From positions 310,001-374,000 of the forward strand of contig NZ_JACHCC010000002.1 in assembly GCF_014207135.1 (NCBI RefSeq): DNA of 64,000 bases, read 5' to 3'. Every line of letters begins with the position of its first letter. Position 1 is the first letter of the stretch. The position numbers and the translations under genes are program-made. The DNA comes from Pedobacter cryoconitis. Its GTDB lineage: Bacteria > Bacteroidota > Bacteroidia > Sphingobacteriales > Sphingobacteriaceae. This document shows positions 52,583 through 62,240 of the stretch, in pieces. The notes under the pieces were generated by a model, which saw only the letters and a list, made by a program, of their open reading frames with translations, did no database searches and was not told the DNA's origin.

Positions 52583-53587
52583 TTAATCAATTAAGCCCAT
52601 ACTGAACTCATCATAAGGTGCGCCGGTATCCATACCTAAAGGCACAATGCTTTCCAGTTGTGATAGATCCGCCTGAGTTAATACAATAGTTGTTGCCGCA
52701 ATGTTTTGCTCCAGGTACCTCCGACGTTTCGTTCCCGGGATCGGCAGGATGCCTTTGCTCATGACCCAGGCCAAAGCCAGCTGCGAAGAAGTGACGTGCC
52801 TGGCTTCAGCCATTACTTCGATAGCTTTCACCAATTCAATATTCTTGTCGAACTGTACGCCCTGGAAACGCGGGATTGCCCTGCGGAAATCATTCTCAGG
52901 CAGGTCATTGATGCTTTTGATCTGTCCAGATAAGAATCCACGGCCCAGCGGTGAGTAAGCTACAAAACCGATACCCAGTTCCTTTAAGGTTGCCAAAACC
53001 CCACGTTCTTCTACCGTCCGCTCGAACAAAGAGTATTCGCTTTGTACGGCAGTGATCGGGTGCACGGCATGCGCCCGCTTAACCGTTTCAGACGAAACTT
53101 CCGACAAACCGATATAACCCACCTTACCTTCTTGAACCAGCTCAGCCATCGCCTCAACCGTTTCCTCGATCGGCGTATTTTTATCCAGGCGGTGCAGGTA
53201 ATACAGATCGATGTAATCCGTATTCAGATTTTTGAGCGAACGCTCCAAAGATTTCTTTACATAATCTTTCTTACCATTGATGGCCCAGGTTACCTTATTG
53301 TTATCATCGATCTCCCAGCCAAACTTGCTCGCCAGAATATATTGATCACGTTTACCACTGATCGCTTTAGCGATCAACTGCTCATTCTTCAGCGGTCCGT
53401 ACAGATCGGCAGTATCTAAAAAATTACCACCCAACTCAAGCGAACGCTGGATCGTCGCGATGGCTTCCTGCTCATCCGCAGGACCATACATATGCGCCTC
53501 TTCAAAACCCGTCATGCCCATACAGCCCAGGCCGATCACCGGCACAACCAAACCCTGGCTGCCCAATGCTATTTGCTTTATTTCCAT
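52583..53587 (-). CDS. Aldo/keto reductase
   Basis: NADPH-dependent carbonyl reductase of the YajO/Tas type. The frame opens at 53620, but Met12 (53587) begins MEIKQIALGSQGLVVPVIGL, the normal first strand, so I choose it. Catalytic residues are visible: Asp and Tyr in NFLDTADLYG, Lys in ILASKFGW and His in YYLHRLD; the NADP-binding IPGTKRRRYLEQNIAA is complete. It is a 334-residue TIM barrel of normal length. The substrate is unknown. It is linked to the AraC gene downstream. The higher GC content suggests recent acquisition. Confidence 0.92.
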   Translation of the reverse strand: MEIKQIALGSQGLVVPVIGLGCMGMTGFEEAHMYGPADEQEAIATIQRSLELGGNFLDTADLYGPLKNEQLIAKAISGKRDQYILASKFGWEIDDNNKVTWAINGKKDYVKKSLERSLKNLNTDYIDLYYLHRLDKNTPIEETVEAMAELVQEGKVGYIGLSEVSSETVKRAHAVHPITAVQSEYSLFERTVEERGVLATLKELGIGFVAYSPLGRGFLSGQIKSINDLPENDFRRAIPRFQGVQFDKNIELVKAIEVMAEARHVTSSQLALAWVMSKGILPIPGTKRRRYLEQNIAATTIVLTQADLSQLESIVPLGMDTGAPYDEFSMGLID

Positions 53588-53769
53588 GATCCAAAGGTCG
53601 GTAAGCCAAATCGCACGCATGTATGCAAACCCCTTAAGCTTGTAAGCAAATCAAGGAATGATTTTTAAAAGTCTATGAACGTTTCGACTTATGGGAGAAT
53701 CTCACTTATTATGAAATAGATTTAATTGCAGGTTTGACAAAATAAATCTTAATTTAAATCCACGGAAAA

Positions 53770-54570
53770 ATGATTAAAAAATGCGGTATTATGAATGTAT
53801 CAGGGTCAAGACCTTTACTTTTCTTCTCGACAACTTATTTTATGTATATCGGTAATGCGGTAGACACAGTTGTTCACGAACATCATGCCATCCAGATTGT
53901 GATTAGTTTCGATGGACCAATAGATATCATACAGTCCGGTTCGATAACTAAGCTAAAAGCAGCGATCATTGATTCTGACCAGGAACATGAATGCAAAACC
54001 TTTCAGTCACCTTTTATACTCTTAAATATTGATCCAGAAAGCAAAATTGGCAGTGGATTGAAAAAGACTTATTTGGATAAGCAAAAAATAGCTGCATTAC
54101 CGATTATCTTATCAGAAAATTTTCTTGTTGAAATCGAACCATTTCTATTAAACAATATCGATAGCACAAGTATTTATAAACTTGTGCAGAGGTTCCTGCT
54201 TTCACTTTCTCATACAACTGCAATTGCAATTAGTGATGATAGAGTTACAAAGGTGCTGTCTTTATTGAATGAGCCCGGTAAAGACATAGTTAAGATCAAG
54301 GAATTGGCCGATGCCATTTACATTTCGCCGGGTCGCCTGATTCATTTGTTTACCGATCAGGTTGGTATCCCCATTCGTAAATACGTTTTATGGCGAAAGC
54401 TGTTAACCACACTTCATCAATTAATGGAGACAAAAAACCTGACAGTTGCAGCCCTTGATGGTGGATTTTACGATTCTCCTCACTTTAACCGGACCTTTAA
54501 AAAGATGTTCGGACTTTCTCCTTCTCTATTACTTCAAAATAGCCAGATCATACAAGTTTACAAGGAATAG
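53770..54570 (+). CDS. AraC family transcriptional regulator
   Basis: A 266-residue regulator. Its N-terminal domain (STTYFMYIGNAVDTVVHEHH) resembles the cupin sensors of this family, and residues about 170-260 carry the AraC helices (IKELADAIYISPGRLIHLFT, LDGGFYDSPHFNRTFKKMFG). It precedes the YdjM-like gene by 37 bases on the same strand, so the two may form a unit. The ligand is unknown. Confidence 0.88.
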   Translation: MIKKCGIMNVSGSRPLLFFSTTYFMYIGNAVDTVVHEHHAIQIVISFDGPIDIIQSGSITKLKAAIIDSDQEHECKTFQSPFILLNIDPESKIGSGLKKTYLDKQKIAALPIILSENFLVEIEPFLLNNIDSTSIYKLVQRFLLSLSHTTAIAISDDRVTKVLSLLNEPGKDIVKIKELADAIYISPGRLIHLFTDQVGIPIRKYVLWRKLLTTLHQLMETKNLTVAALDGGFYDSPHFNRTFKKMFGLSPSLLLQNSQIIQVYKE

Positions 54571-54607
54571 GATTGCCATTTTTGCCTGGTAAATTAAATT
54601 TTATCTT

Positions 54608-55231
54608 ATGTATGCAATCAATCATGCCGCAACTGCTTTGTTGCTAAAAAAGAAGGGATCAACACTACCGTTGTTGCCTTTGCTTATCTCCGTTCAGCTC
54701 GTAGAAATTTTATGGGTGTTTTTTAACTATTTCGGATGGGAATATTTTTCTGTATCCGGAGGCAAGTTACACCTCGACTATTTGCCTTATTCCCATTCTG
54801 TACTATCAGGTATTGTAGCAGCAGCAATTTCATTTTCGATCATTAACTGGGGATATAAAAACAAAAAACTGGCAATTGCCTTTGCAATTGGGGTGCTATC
54901 CCATATTGTTCTCGATATAATCTGTCACGAAAAAGATATAAGATTATCACCATTTTCGGCTACGCCTGTATGGGGTTTTGGAATTATCGATCATCCTTTT
55001 TTAAATTTTGGGGTAGAATTTTTTTATGGTATATTTTGCTGGTGGTATTTTAAAGGAAGCAAAGCACTGCTTGCCGTCATTGTTATTTTCAATATTTTTG
55101 ATCTTCCTCTTATGTTTGCAGGCGCCAGTTCGCTCGGTCCCATCATGCATTATCCCTTTATATTGCCTTCTGTAATTCTATTTCAAATATTGATAACGTG
55201 GTATTTTATCTACCGTTATGCCACCAGATAA
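54608..55231 (+). CDS. Membrane-bound metal-dependent hydrolase-like protein (YdjM type)
   Basis: A 207-residue integral membrane protein with about five helices. The opening MYAINHAATALLLKK with His6, the HLDYLPYSHSVLSG motif and GVLSHIVLDIICHEKDI supply the His/Asp residues that mark the YdjM/LexA-regulated membrane hydrolase family, though catalysis has not been shown for most members. No operon partner besides the preceding AraC gene is clear. Confidence 0.75.
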   Translation: MYAINHAATALLLKKKGSTLPLLPLLISVQLVEILWVFFNYFGWEYFSVSGGKLHLDYLPYSHSVLSGIVAAAISFSIINWGYKNKKLAIAFAIGVLSHIVLDIICHEKDIRLSPFSATPVWGFGIIDHPFLNFGVEFFYGIFCWWYFKGSKALLAVIVIFNIFDLPLMFAGASSLGPIMHYPFILPSVILFQILITWYFIYRYATR

Positions 55232-55244
55232 ATTATTATAATTA

Positions 55245-55252
55245 TATATTTG
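55245..55252 (+). promoter_or_regulatory. Candidate -7 box for the gene at 55269
   Basis: TATATTTG matches the Bacteroidota -7 consensus TAnnTTTG 16 bases before the first ATG. No good -33 TTTG is present at standard spacing. Confidence 0.4.
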
Positions 55253-55268
55253 ATTTCCACAAGAAACA

Positions 55269-56120
55269 ATGATGAGTAACATAGGAATGAAATCAAAGTA
55301 TAGTTTGGTCATTGTAATATTGGCATTATGTTCTGCTATTCATTTACAGGCACAGCCGACACAAAAAATGGTAGCACTTAAACACTACCTGGGTGTGGTG
55401 CAAGGGGATCATGTAGTTTTTTTTCAACAGCGCAAAAACGGGGTTACTCCTGATAAAAAAACGCTTAAAGGCTCCTGGGTAAACAGCATGGAATGGGAAG
55501 AAACAGCTCCTGGTTTCCACCCCTTGTTGCCAGTAATTGAAATAACTGCTGGAACCAAACAAATTATTGCCAGCGAAAATATGTATGCCCTGATAAGTGA
55601 CAGTATGATCAGGCTTCAGGGATATGATCCAAGGGTTAAAGACACAGCATTTGTTTATTCTATTCCAAAAGATAAAAAGTATCAATTTATTTATTTGCTT
55701 TCAACATCAACACTTGCAATAGTCGCTGTTTGTGACAATCAATTGGTGTTTACAGATTTTGAACATCCTTTTGAACCTTTTAATATAGCTGAGAATAATA
55801 CGTTTCGTATTCCTGATCCTTTTACTCATGTTCTTCTATATGACGGAAACGGTGACCATAGTTTCGGTTTATTGGTACAAACTAACAATATCCTGCAGTT
55901 TTACGGTAAAGAAAGGGGCATTAGGGAAGGTCTTGATTACAAACACCTGGTTGAATATGATTTTCCCCTGCCAGTTAAAGTTGATGAGGTATTTACCTAT
56001 GATAAAAAGTACCTCGGACTAAGGACAGGCCGTTTAGTAAAATTCTATTCATTAAATGAAGAGAAAAAAAAATGGGAATACGACAAAGACCTTGACTTTT
56101 TGATCCCATTAGAGAGGTAA
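55269..56120 (+). CDS. Secreted protein of unknown function
   Basis: A 283-residue protein with a signal peptide ending HLQAQ (no lipobox), so it is periplasmic or secreted. The mature part has repeating beta-strand units (VIEITAGTKQIIASENMYAL, HVLLYDGNGDHSFGLLVQTN, GLRTGRLVKFYSLNEEKKKW) that suggest a small beta-propeller or WG-like repeat protein, but no family can be named. Translation may begin at Met1, Met2 or Met7. It ends at a strong bidirectional terminator. Confidence 0.7.
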   Translation: MMSNIGMKSKYSLVIVILALCSAIHLQAQPTQKMVALKHYLGVVQGDHVVFFQQRKNGVTPDKKTLKGSWVNSMEWEETAPGFHPLLPVIEITAGTKQIIASENMYALISDSMIRLQGYDPRVKDTAFVYSIPKDKKYQFIYLLSTSTLAIVAVCDNQLVFTDFEHPFEPFNIAENNTFRIPDPFTHVLLYDGNGDHSFGLLVQTNNILQFYGKERGIREGLDYKHLVEYDFPLPVKVDEVFTYDKKYLGLRTGRLVKFYSLNEEKKKWEYDKDLDFLIPLER

Positions 56121-56151
56121 AAGAGCCGTTCCATTTTTGAACGGCTCTTTT
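56119..56151. terminator. Bidirectional rho-independent terminator
   Basis: A perfect 13-bp stem (AAAAGAGCCGTTC with GAACGGCTCTTTT) around a 7-base loop. It lies between convergent genes, 6 bases from the glycosidase stop, and serves both. Confidence 0.92.
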
Positions 56152-56156
56152 ATAAA

Positions 56157-58217
56157 CTACAATTTAATCAGTTGTGTAGCTCCTTCATTGATACGATATT
56201 CATATACCTTACCCTTTTTCCTCACGCTGATCAGCAATTTTTTATCCGTTAACCTCGAAATCTCCAGATCGAAAACATTTCCAAATGAATGGATATTTCT
56301 CAAAGCCATTTCGTTCCATCCTTTCGGCATTCGGGGCGTACAATTAAAACTGTCAAAACCTATAGGACGCATCCCAAATAATCCTTCAGTAAATACCCGG
56401 CAGTACAAACCGCTTTCGGCCGACAAATGGCGTTGCCCCCCTTCCGGATAAGCCTCAACAGGATATGGCACATGTTCTCCCAATAATCTTCTTCTGGAAT
56501 AATATTGCAGATAAGACATCGCAGCATCTGTTTCTCCAGCAGCCAGGATACCTCTTAAAGCATATAAGGTTGACCGATCCCAAAAGGTCTTATCACCGGC
56601 TTGCGTTAATAACCCATCCGGAGTAAACAACCTTGGAGAGAAAAGTGCTTTTATAGTCCCTTCCTTATGTTCATCTATTCCAACGGTAAGCGGCATACAT
56701 ATCCATGAACGCAATATTGTATTCCCTTTGTAATAACGATAAGTATCAAAACCTTCTACATCAGCAGCAAAATATTTATCAATCGAGAGCCTCAGCGCTT
56801 TTGCCTGGTTGAAGTAACCTTCTGTTAATTTTGAAGGCTTACCAAGTAATTCACCTAACTTACTGGCCGAAATCAAAGCATCATAATACAATGAACTGGT
56901 AGACAAATTGGCTTCACCTGCAGGAAAACGCCCCTCAAGTTCATCACTTTGAGAAGCCACCACTCCTTCTGCATTCAGTTTTCTTCTGGAATACTCCAGG
57001 CACCATTCAATTAAGGGCCACAATACACGTGCAGAGTCTATATTTCCATTTGCCAATGCATAACGTGAGGCACCATAGGCGATCATGGCCTGGTCACCAC
57101 GGTCACCTGCCCCATTCCAGAAACTTGCCCCTTCAGCCACAATAGAACTTGGAATAGGTTTATATTCTGGATTCATATAAGCGGCAAACATCCGGTAAGC
57201 ATTCATTGCCGACCGGTTTGCCAGATCATCACCCAAAAAGGCAAAAAATGGATTCACATACTCTGCCTCATCGTTTGCCCAGATGGCTGCATAATAAGAA
57301 AGTCCGCCTGGGCCGTGCATCAGTCCTCCTTTTGTTTTAAAAATACTCTCAGCAGCCCTGATTTTTGCAAAAGCGAAAGCCGTATTCAGGGTAACATCCG
57401 GTGTATACAATTGTAATTGCTGAGAAATCTGCCTGATACGTTCCTTACGCGCATTTTCTTCCGGCAACACAGCCGCATTCATAACAGACTGACGGTCGGG
57501 TACCGCCTGGTAAGAAACAGCAAACAATAGCGAATCTCCGGGCTGAACAAGGTGCGAACCATCACCCGTAGTCTTCAATATCAGACTATGCGGCACCTGA
57601 TAACTCCTTGAAGTATCTATTCGAATTTCACGGTCCTGACCATCCATTGAAATCAAAGCAGGCAACGCACCAGTATTAACGAAAACCAGTTTTTCTATAG
57701 CCATTGCCTTATCTACTGAAGGAAACAAAGATCGTTTCAGACTGATCGTTCCATGATTGCCAATCTTACTATATATTTCCATGATCCCGTTCTGTCTGAT
57801 CCCGGTAACCTGTTCCTGCAAACCAGCTATCCGATGACCATTGATCAAATCGTCCTTCAGCGGTTTGCCATTGATAAAAATCTTTGGCAATTCATCATCA
57901 CTGATTACCTGCATCAAACTCGCATGCGTATCATTAGGTTTCATCCTGAAAGTTGGAAAAACAACCGTACGCTTTAAATGTAACCTGCGTAAGCTGTCTA
58001 CTTCATATTGCACCCATATAGAGACCTTCTGACCACTCATTTCAATGTGATCGGCATGAGGCAGACGGTCACCGATCTTCCAAAATATACTTCCATCCTG
58101 TTGAATAGCCCAACGGTCAATCTGTTGGGGCAGCACATTTTGCTGCGCGTAAAGGGCATTACTTATAAAAAACAGCACAACACTTAAGACTGCGACCTGC
58201 TTATGAAATATCTTCAT
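56157..58217 (-). CDS. Six-hairpin glycosidase-like secreted enzyme
   Basis: A 686-residue secreted protein (signal ending LYAQ). The N-terminal beta-sandwich runs to about 270 and the (alpha/alpha)6 barrel begins near 280 (YTPDVTLNTAFAFAKIRAAE, GGLSYYAAIWANDEAEYVNP, WPLIEWCLEYSRRKLNAEGV). The many Trp and Asp residues near the barrel top fit a glycosidase of the GH63/78/95-like six-hairpin superfamily, but I cannot assign the family or catalytic pair. It follows the GH27 gene on the same strand by 18 bases, so the two enzymes likely act on one glycan. Confidence 0.75.
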   Translation of the reverse strand: MKIFHKQVAVLSVVLFFISNALYAQQNVLPQQIDRWAIQQDGSIFWKIGDRLPHADHIEMSGQKVSIWVQYEVDSLRRLHLKRTVVFPTFRMKPNDTHASLMQVISDDELPKIFINGKPLKDDLINGHRIAGLQEQVTGIRQNGIMEIYSKIGNHGTISLKRSLFPSVDKAMAIEKLVFVNTGALPALISMDGQDREIRIDTSRSYQVPHSLILKTTGDGSHLVQPGDSLLFAVSYQAVPDRQSVMNAAVLPEENARKERIRQISQQLQLYTPDVTLNTAFAFAKIRAAESIFKTKGGLMHGPGGLSYYAAIWANDEAEYVNPFFAFLGDDLANRSAMNAYRMFAAYMNPEYKPIPSSIVAEGASFWNGAGDRGDQAMIAYGASRYALANGNIDSARVLWPLIEWCLEYSRRKLNAEGVVASQSDELEGRFPAGEANLSTSSLYYDALISASKLGELLGKPSKLTEGYFNQAKALRLSIDKYFAADVEGFDTYRYYKGNTILRSWICMPLTVGIDEHKEGTIKALFSPRLFTPDGLLTQAGDKTFWDRSTLYALRGILAAGETDAAMSYLQYYSRRRLLGEHVPYPVEAYPEGGQRHLSAESGLYCRVFTEGLFGMRPIGFDSFNCTPRMPKGWNEMALRNIHSFGNVFDLEISRLTDKKLLISVRKKGKVYEYRINEGATQLIKL

Positions 58218-58235
58218 ATTGATAAATAAGGTAGA

Positions 58236-59405
58236 TTACTTTGTTAATTTAAGCATAAGCACATCATGACCAGCAATAGTAGTGACCATGTTATCTTTGG
58301 TAGACCCAATATCTTTATGTTTCCAGAGATCCCTGACGCGGTAAGAACCATCTATTTTATACTGCTTTATAGTGGCCTTCAGATCCTGGTTGATGGTAAC
58401 TGGCTGATTACTTCTGTTAATGATACAATAAGCATAATTTCCGTCACTTAATGGCTTAAACCAAACTTCAAAATCCCTGTATTTCATCCACCTTGTGGCA
58501 GATACACCTAGTTTATCCTGATCGACATCCAATACTTCCTTATTGGTCAGGATTTTCATCGTTTCGGCAGACATGTTCCGGATATCATTACCTGCAATTA
58601 AAGGCGCCGAAAACATAGCCCACATACTCATATGTAACCTTTCTTCGTTTGGTGTCAGGACACCATTACCAATTTCAAGCATATCCGGATCATTCCAATG
58701 TCCGGGACCGGAAAAATCTCCAATTGCAGTATGCAAATCAATGATCTGCAATACACCTAAACCTCCCCAGTTATTTGTACAATCGAAACAATTAATAATG
58801 TCTTCGGTAGTTCTCCATAGGTGACCTACACTCTTTCCCCATTCCCATGGTTTGGTTGTTCCCCACTCGCAGATACTAAACACCATCGGCCGTCCTGCCT
58901 TATTAATTGCATCTCTCATTAAAGTATAAGAAGCTTCGGCACTTTGTTTACCATGGTTGCACCAATCGTATTTTAAAAAGTCAACACCCCATTTTGCATA
59001 TGTTCTGGCATCCTGAAATTCATATCCCCTGCTACCTGGCCGGCCCTGACATGTTGCTGTTCCGGCATCCGAATAGATGCCAAATTTTAATCCTTTGCTA
59101 TGGATATACTCCCCAAGACTTTTCATCCCTGAAGGAAAACGTTCGGGATCTGCCAGGATATTTCCTAAGCTATCCCTGCCTATCTGCCAGCAGTCATCAA
59201 TGATAATATACTCATAGCCAGCTTTTTTCATCCCATTACTTGCCATGGCATCTGCTACCTCTCTGATGATAGTTTCATTAATTTTACACTCAAATTTGTT
59301 CCAGCTATTCCATCCCATTGGTGGGGTTTTAGCTAATTCTTCATTTTTTTGAGCGCGCATAGAAAGGCATGACATGCTCAATATCAAAAGCAATATTAAT
59401 CTCAT
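58236..59405 (-). CDS. GH27 alpha-galactosidase
   Basis: A 389-residue secreted enzyme (signal ending SMRAQ). It releases terminal alpha-galactose (or alpha-GalNAc) from oligosaccharides. Signature TPPMGWNSWNKFECKINE starts the barrel; the nucleophile is Asp147 in LKYDWCN and the acid/base Asp202 in LWRTTEDI, with GHWNDPDMLEIGNG as a further conserved loop. A C-terminal Greek-key domain follows (INRSNQPVTINQDLKATIKQ). Linked to the six-hairpin gene, the GntR gene and SusCD, it forms the enzymatic part of a galactoside utilisation locus. Confidence 0.95.
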   Translation of the reverse strand: MRLILLLILSMSCLSMRAQKNEELAKTPPMGWNSWNKFECKINETIIREVADAMASNGMKKAGYEYIIIDDCWQIGRDSLGNILADPERFPSGMKSLGEYIHSKGLKFGIYSDAGTATCQGRPGSRGYEFQDARTYAKWGVDFLKYDWCNHGKQSAEASYTLMRDAINKAGRPMVFSICEWGTTKPWEWGKSVGHLWRTTEDIINCFDCTNNWGGLGVLQIIDLHTAIGDFSGPGHWNDPDMLEIGNGVLTPNEERLHMSMWAMFSAPLIAGNDIRNMSAETMKILTNKEVLDVDQDKLGVSATRWMKYRDFEVWFKPLSDGNYAYCIINRSNQPVTINQDLKATIKQYKIDGSYRVRDLWKHKDIGSTKDNMVTTIAGHDVLMLKLTK

Positions 59406-59469
59406 AATAATTGATGTATTTTGAATATTCTATTTATTACTCCCCTGTCTTAGTGGGAGTTCAGTAAGT

Positions 59470-60486
59470 TTAAAGTGAATTGCGCCTTTTTAAAACGGTG
59501 GGAATGATCTCCTGAATCTTTTCTTGTGTACGTACAAAATGAGCCGCTTTTTGTGCCATTAAAGTAAAATCTGCAGAATAGGTGGTTATCCCATCGCAAA
59601 TGATTTCCTTCACAGGATCATCGTCTTGCGAAAGAATGCCTATATCCTTTCCCAGTTTAATGTTTTGCGCTATACAGTCTTTCAGCAGCATCCAGGTTTG
59701 CGTATCATTACATACAAAATAGACTTTCCCCCGCTCTACAGAACCCTGGACATATTCTTTTTTAATCGAATAATTGATCTTATAATCCTTTACAAATTTT
59801 TTGAATGCCCTGACAATTTCAATCGGAGAATCAGAATTTGGCCGGGAAAAGAAAACCATTTCATCAAATTGCCTGATGGTATCGAGTAATTCCACAAATA
59901 TCCGGTAGCTCGATTGCTCAAATTCCTGGATGACATAAGAAAAGTCACCTGGCATTGGTTCGAAACGGTCTGTCATTAAAAATTTATGAGGAGGAAGAAC
60001 TTTTAATATTCCGGCAGTTTTTGGATGTGGCATCGGCGTAACGATGTACACATTATATTTTCCGTTGATATTATTAATGATAGTTTCAAAAATTTCGATA
60101 TTCTGATGATGGAAAAAAACATCAATATGCATGTCTGGTCCTACGGCAGCCCTGAATGCATTATGAAAAGTCTCCTGGATAGAATCAAATGCATACATAA
60201 CCAAAGCTACTTTTGCCATCTGACGTGTATCTATATTGGACAGATAATAACCCATCCGGTTTTTTGATTCTATAATCCCTTTTTCAATCAGCTCTTTATA
60301 CCCTTTCACAATAGTTTCTCTGGCAAAACCAGTTTCTTTGATCATGGTATTTACCGATGGGAGCCTGTCTCCCTTCACTAAAATTTTCTCATCAATTGCA
60401 TTAATAAAGCCCAATACCAATTGTTCATGCTTAGAATATCCTGGATTTGCTTCCAATTCCTGTATTTTTTCAAAAACGTTCCTCAT
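59470..60486 (-). CDS. GntR family regulator with LacI-like sensor domain
   Basis: A 338-residue cytoplasmic regulator. The winged helix lies at about 10-80 (KGDRLPSVNTMIKETGFARE, YKELIEKGIIESKNRMGYYL), and the rest is a periplasmic-binding/LacI-type sugar-sensing fold (VALVMYAFDSIQETFHNAFR, LGKDIGILSQDDDPVKEIIC). Such proteins respond to a sugar or phosphosugar. Lying between SusCD and the GH27/six-hairpin genes, it most likely controls this glycan locus in place of a hybrid two-component system or sigma/FecR pair. Confidence 0.9.
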   Translation of the reverse strand: MRNVFEKIQELEANPGYSKHEQLVLGFINAIDEKILVKGDRLPSVNTMIKETGFARETIVKGYKELIEKGIIESKNRMGYYLSNIDTRQMAKVALVMYAFDSIQETFHNAFRAAVGPDMHIDVFFHHQNIEIFETIINNINGKYNVYIVTPMPHPKTAGILKVLPPHKFLMTDRFEPMPGDFSYVIQEFEQSSYRIFVELLDTIRQFDEMVFFSRPNSDSPIEIVRAFKKFVKDYKINYSIKKEYVQGSVERGKVYFVCNDTQTWMLLKDCIAQNIKLGKDIGILSQDDDPVKEIICDGITTYSADFTLMAQKAAHFVRTQEKIQEIIPTVLKRRNSL

Positions 60487-60525
60487 ATATCTTATCTAAT
60501 GCCGGGCTGATTGTAATTAACAAAG

Positions 60526-60533
60526 CAAATCTA
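60526..60533 (-). promoter_or_regulatory. Candidate -7 box for the gntR gene
   Basis: On the minus strand TAGATTTG matches TAnnTTTG and lies about 40 bases before the gntR ATG at 60486. No proper -33 element is seen. Confidence 0.4.
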
Positions 60534-60547
60534 ACATTCAAATCATT

Positions 60548-60580
60548 AAAAACAGTATGGAGTTATCAAACCCCATACTG
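60548..60580 (-). terminator. Rho-independent terminator of the third SusCD operon
   Basis: On the minus strand CAGTATGG, a 12-base loop and CCATACTG are followed by TTTTTAATG, 13 bases past the SusD stop. It separates SusCD from the gntR gene. Confidence 0.85.
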
Positions 60581-60592
60581 CCCACCTATCTG

Positions 60593-62227
60593 TTAATATC
60601 CAGGGTTTTGTGTTAAAAGATTATTTTTTTGTATTTCGTACCTGGGCACAGGAAACAAATAATTTGCATCTATAAATTTTCTTTGCTGTAAGGCGAAGTA
60701 ATTGTAAGTAAATGAACCATCCGGATTCTTACTAATATTCACTGCCATTAATGGTTTGTTATCTGTAATATTAGCTATTTTCCATCTGCGCACATCATAA
60801 AACCGCAAACCTTCAAAACAGAATTCAATTTCACGTTCGTGACGAATAGCATCCCGAAGTGCTGTCGAACTGGCTGTCACCGGAGGCATGTTTACACTCG
60901 ACCGGCTGCGTACAAGATTCAGATATGTTGTAGCCAGATCCATATTTCCTAACTCATACTCAGCTTCTGCATAGTTTAAATAAACTTCGGCCAAACGAAA
61001 GATGATCCAGTTCTGATTACTGCCGGTAGCTGCCATATCATGTGTTTCATCTGCATATTTACGCCAGTTATAGCCAGTTAAACTAGCATTCCAGTTTTCT
61101 ACCTGACTCTGCGGACTATCCAGTCCTCCTTTAAAATATTCAACCGGTCTGCCCCTGAATGACGTACCATTATAAAGAATTGCAGCATTAAAACGTGGGT
61201 CGCGGTTCTGATAAGGATTAGCCGGATCATATCCCGATGCAGGATCACTAATCATCTTCCCATTCTTCATCTCGAAATCATCAACCAGGTTTTGAGAGGG
61301 CGCATATACCGACCAGCCATGATATCCGTTTGGTGCAATCATGACATCCAGCATAGAATCCCAGTAAGTACTGTTCATACCATAACACAAAATCACCTCA
61401 GAATTAAATTTTTCCAGGAAAAGCTGTTTATAGTCTGCTCCAGAATATAACTTATAAGTTCCCTTATCAATTACCGCCTTAGCAGCGTCAGCCGCAGCTT
61501 GCCATTTAGTGTTATCATTTGATACATTATTCAAAGGGCTTGCAGCGTACAGCAAAGCTCTTGATTTCAATGTCAGTGCTGCTCCGCTGGTTACACGGCC
61601 AAGATCGCTGCCACTGTAACTGTCAGGCAACAATGCAGCTGCATCATTCAATTCCTGAATCACAAAGGTCATACACTCCTGATAAGAATTTCTGGGTGAC
61701 AGCACATTCGCATCAGTCAGACTATACACCTTGGTAACCAATGGCACACCACCATACCGTGAAATCAGATTAAAATAGCACCAGGCTCTGATAAATTTCA
61801 TTTCTCCGGTCAGCCTCTTTTTCATCGCCGCATCACCCGGGACTGCTCCTATATTTTGAAAAAAAACATTGCAATCCCTGATAAAACTATAATCAGGTGA
61901 CCAGCTGTCCATAGAAAGGTTATCAGGACTAACCTCTGCTTTATTCCACAAAAAGACACTTTCATAATTAAATTTAGAATATCCTTCATCGCTGGCAGTT
62001 GACAGACCAGGTCCGTTCGCCGCAGCTCCCCAGTTATAGAAATGAGGCAGCGCCTGATATTTCGAATTTACAAACGTTTGTACAAGATTCAGATCTGTCC
62101 ATACATCTGTCTCTGAATAAGCATCCAGAGGTTTTTTCTGCAGGAAATCCTTTTTGCAGGAGCTGATTCCGACTAACAGGCTTAAGCTCAAACAGCATAT
62201 ATATAGCTTAATTTTCATTTTGTTCAT
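60593..62227 (-). CDS. SusD/RagB-like outer-membrane lipoprotein
   Basis: Partner lipoprotein of the SusC at the window end. The frame opens at 62266 inside the SusC gene; I choose the ATG at 62227 (MNKMKIKLYICCLSLSLLVG), which gives a proper signal peptide with lipobox ISSC (Cys24); a third option is 62218. SusD features are clear: MKKRLTGEMKFIRAWCYFNL, FRLAEVYLNYAEAEYELGNM, EREIEFCFEGLRFYDVRRWK and the ending LFPVPRYEI. About 544 residues, slightly long for the family. The ligand is probably an alpha-galactoside glycan, inferred from the neighbouring GH27. Confidence 0.92.
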   Translation of the reverse strand: MNKMKIKLYICCLSLSLLVGISSCKKDFLQKKPLDAYSETDVWTDLNLVQTFVNSKYQALPHFYNWGAAANGPGLSTASDEGYSKFNYESVFLWNKAEVSPDNLSMDSWSPDYSFIRDCNVFFQNIGAVPGDAAMKKRLTGEMKFIRAWCYFNLISRYGGVPLVTKVYSLTDANVLSPRNSYQECMTFVIQELNDAAALLPDSYSGSDLGRVTSGAALTLKSRALLYAASPLNNVSNDNTKWQAAADAAKAVIDKGTYKLYSGADYKQLFLEKFNSEVILCYGMNSTYWDSMLDVMIAPNGYHGWSVYAPSQNLVDDFEMKNGKMISDPASGYDPANPYQNRDPRFNAAILYNGTSFRGRPVEYFKGGLDSPQSQVENWNASLTGYNWRKYADETHDMAATGSNQNWIIFRLAEVYLNYAEAEYELGNMDLATTYLNLVRSRSSVNMPPVTASSTALRDAIRHEREIEFCFEGLRFYDVRRWKIANITDNKPLMAVNISKNPDGSFTYNYFALQQRKFIDANYLFPVPRYEIQKNNLLTQNPGY

Positions 62228-62240
62228 TTTAAGATTGAGA

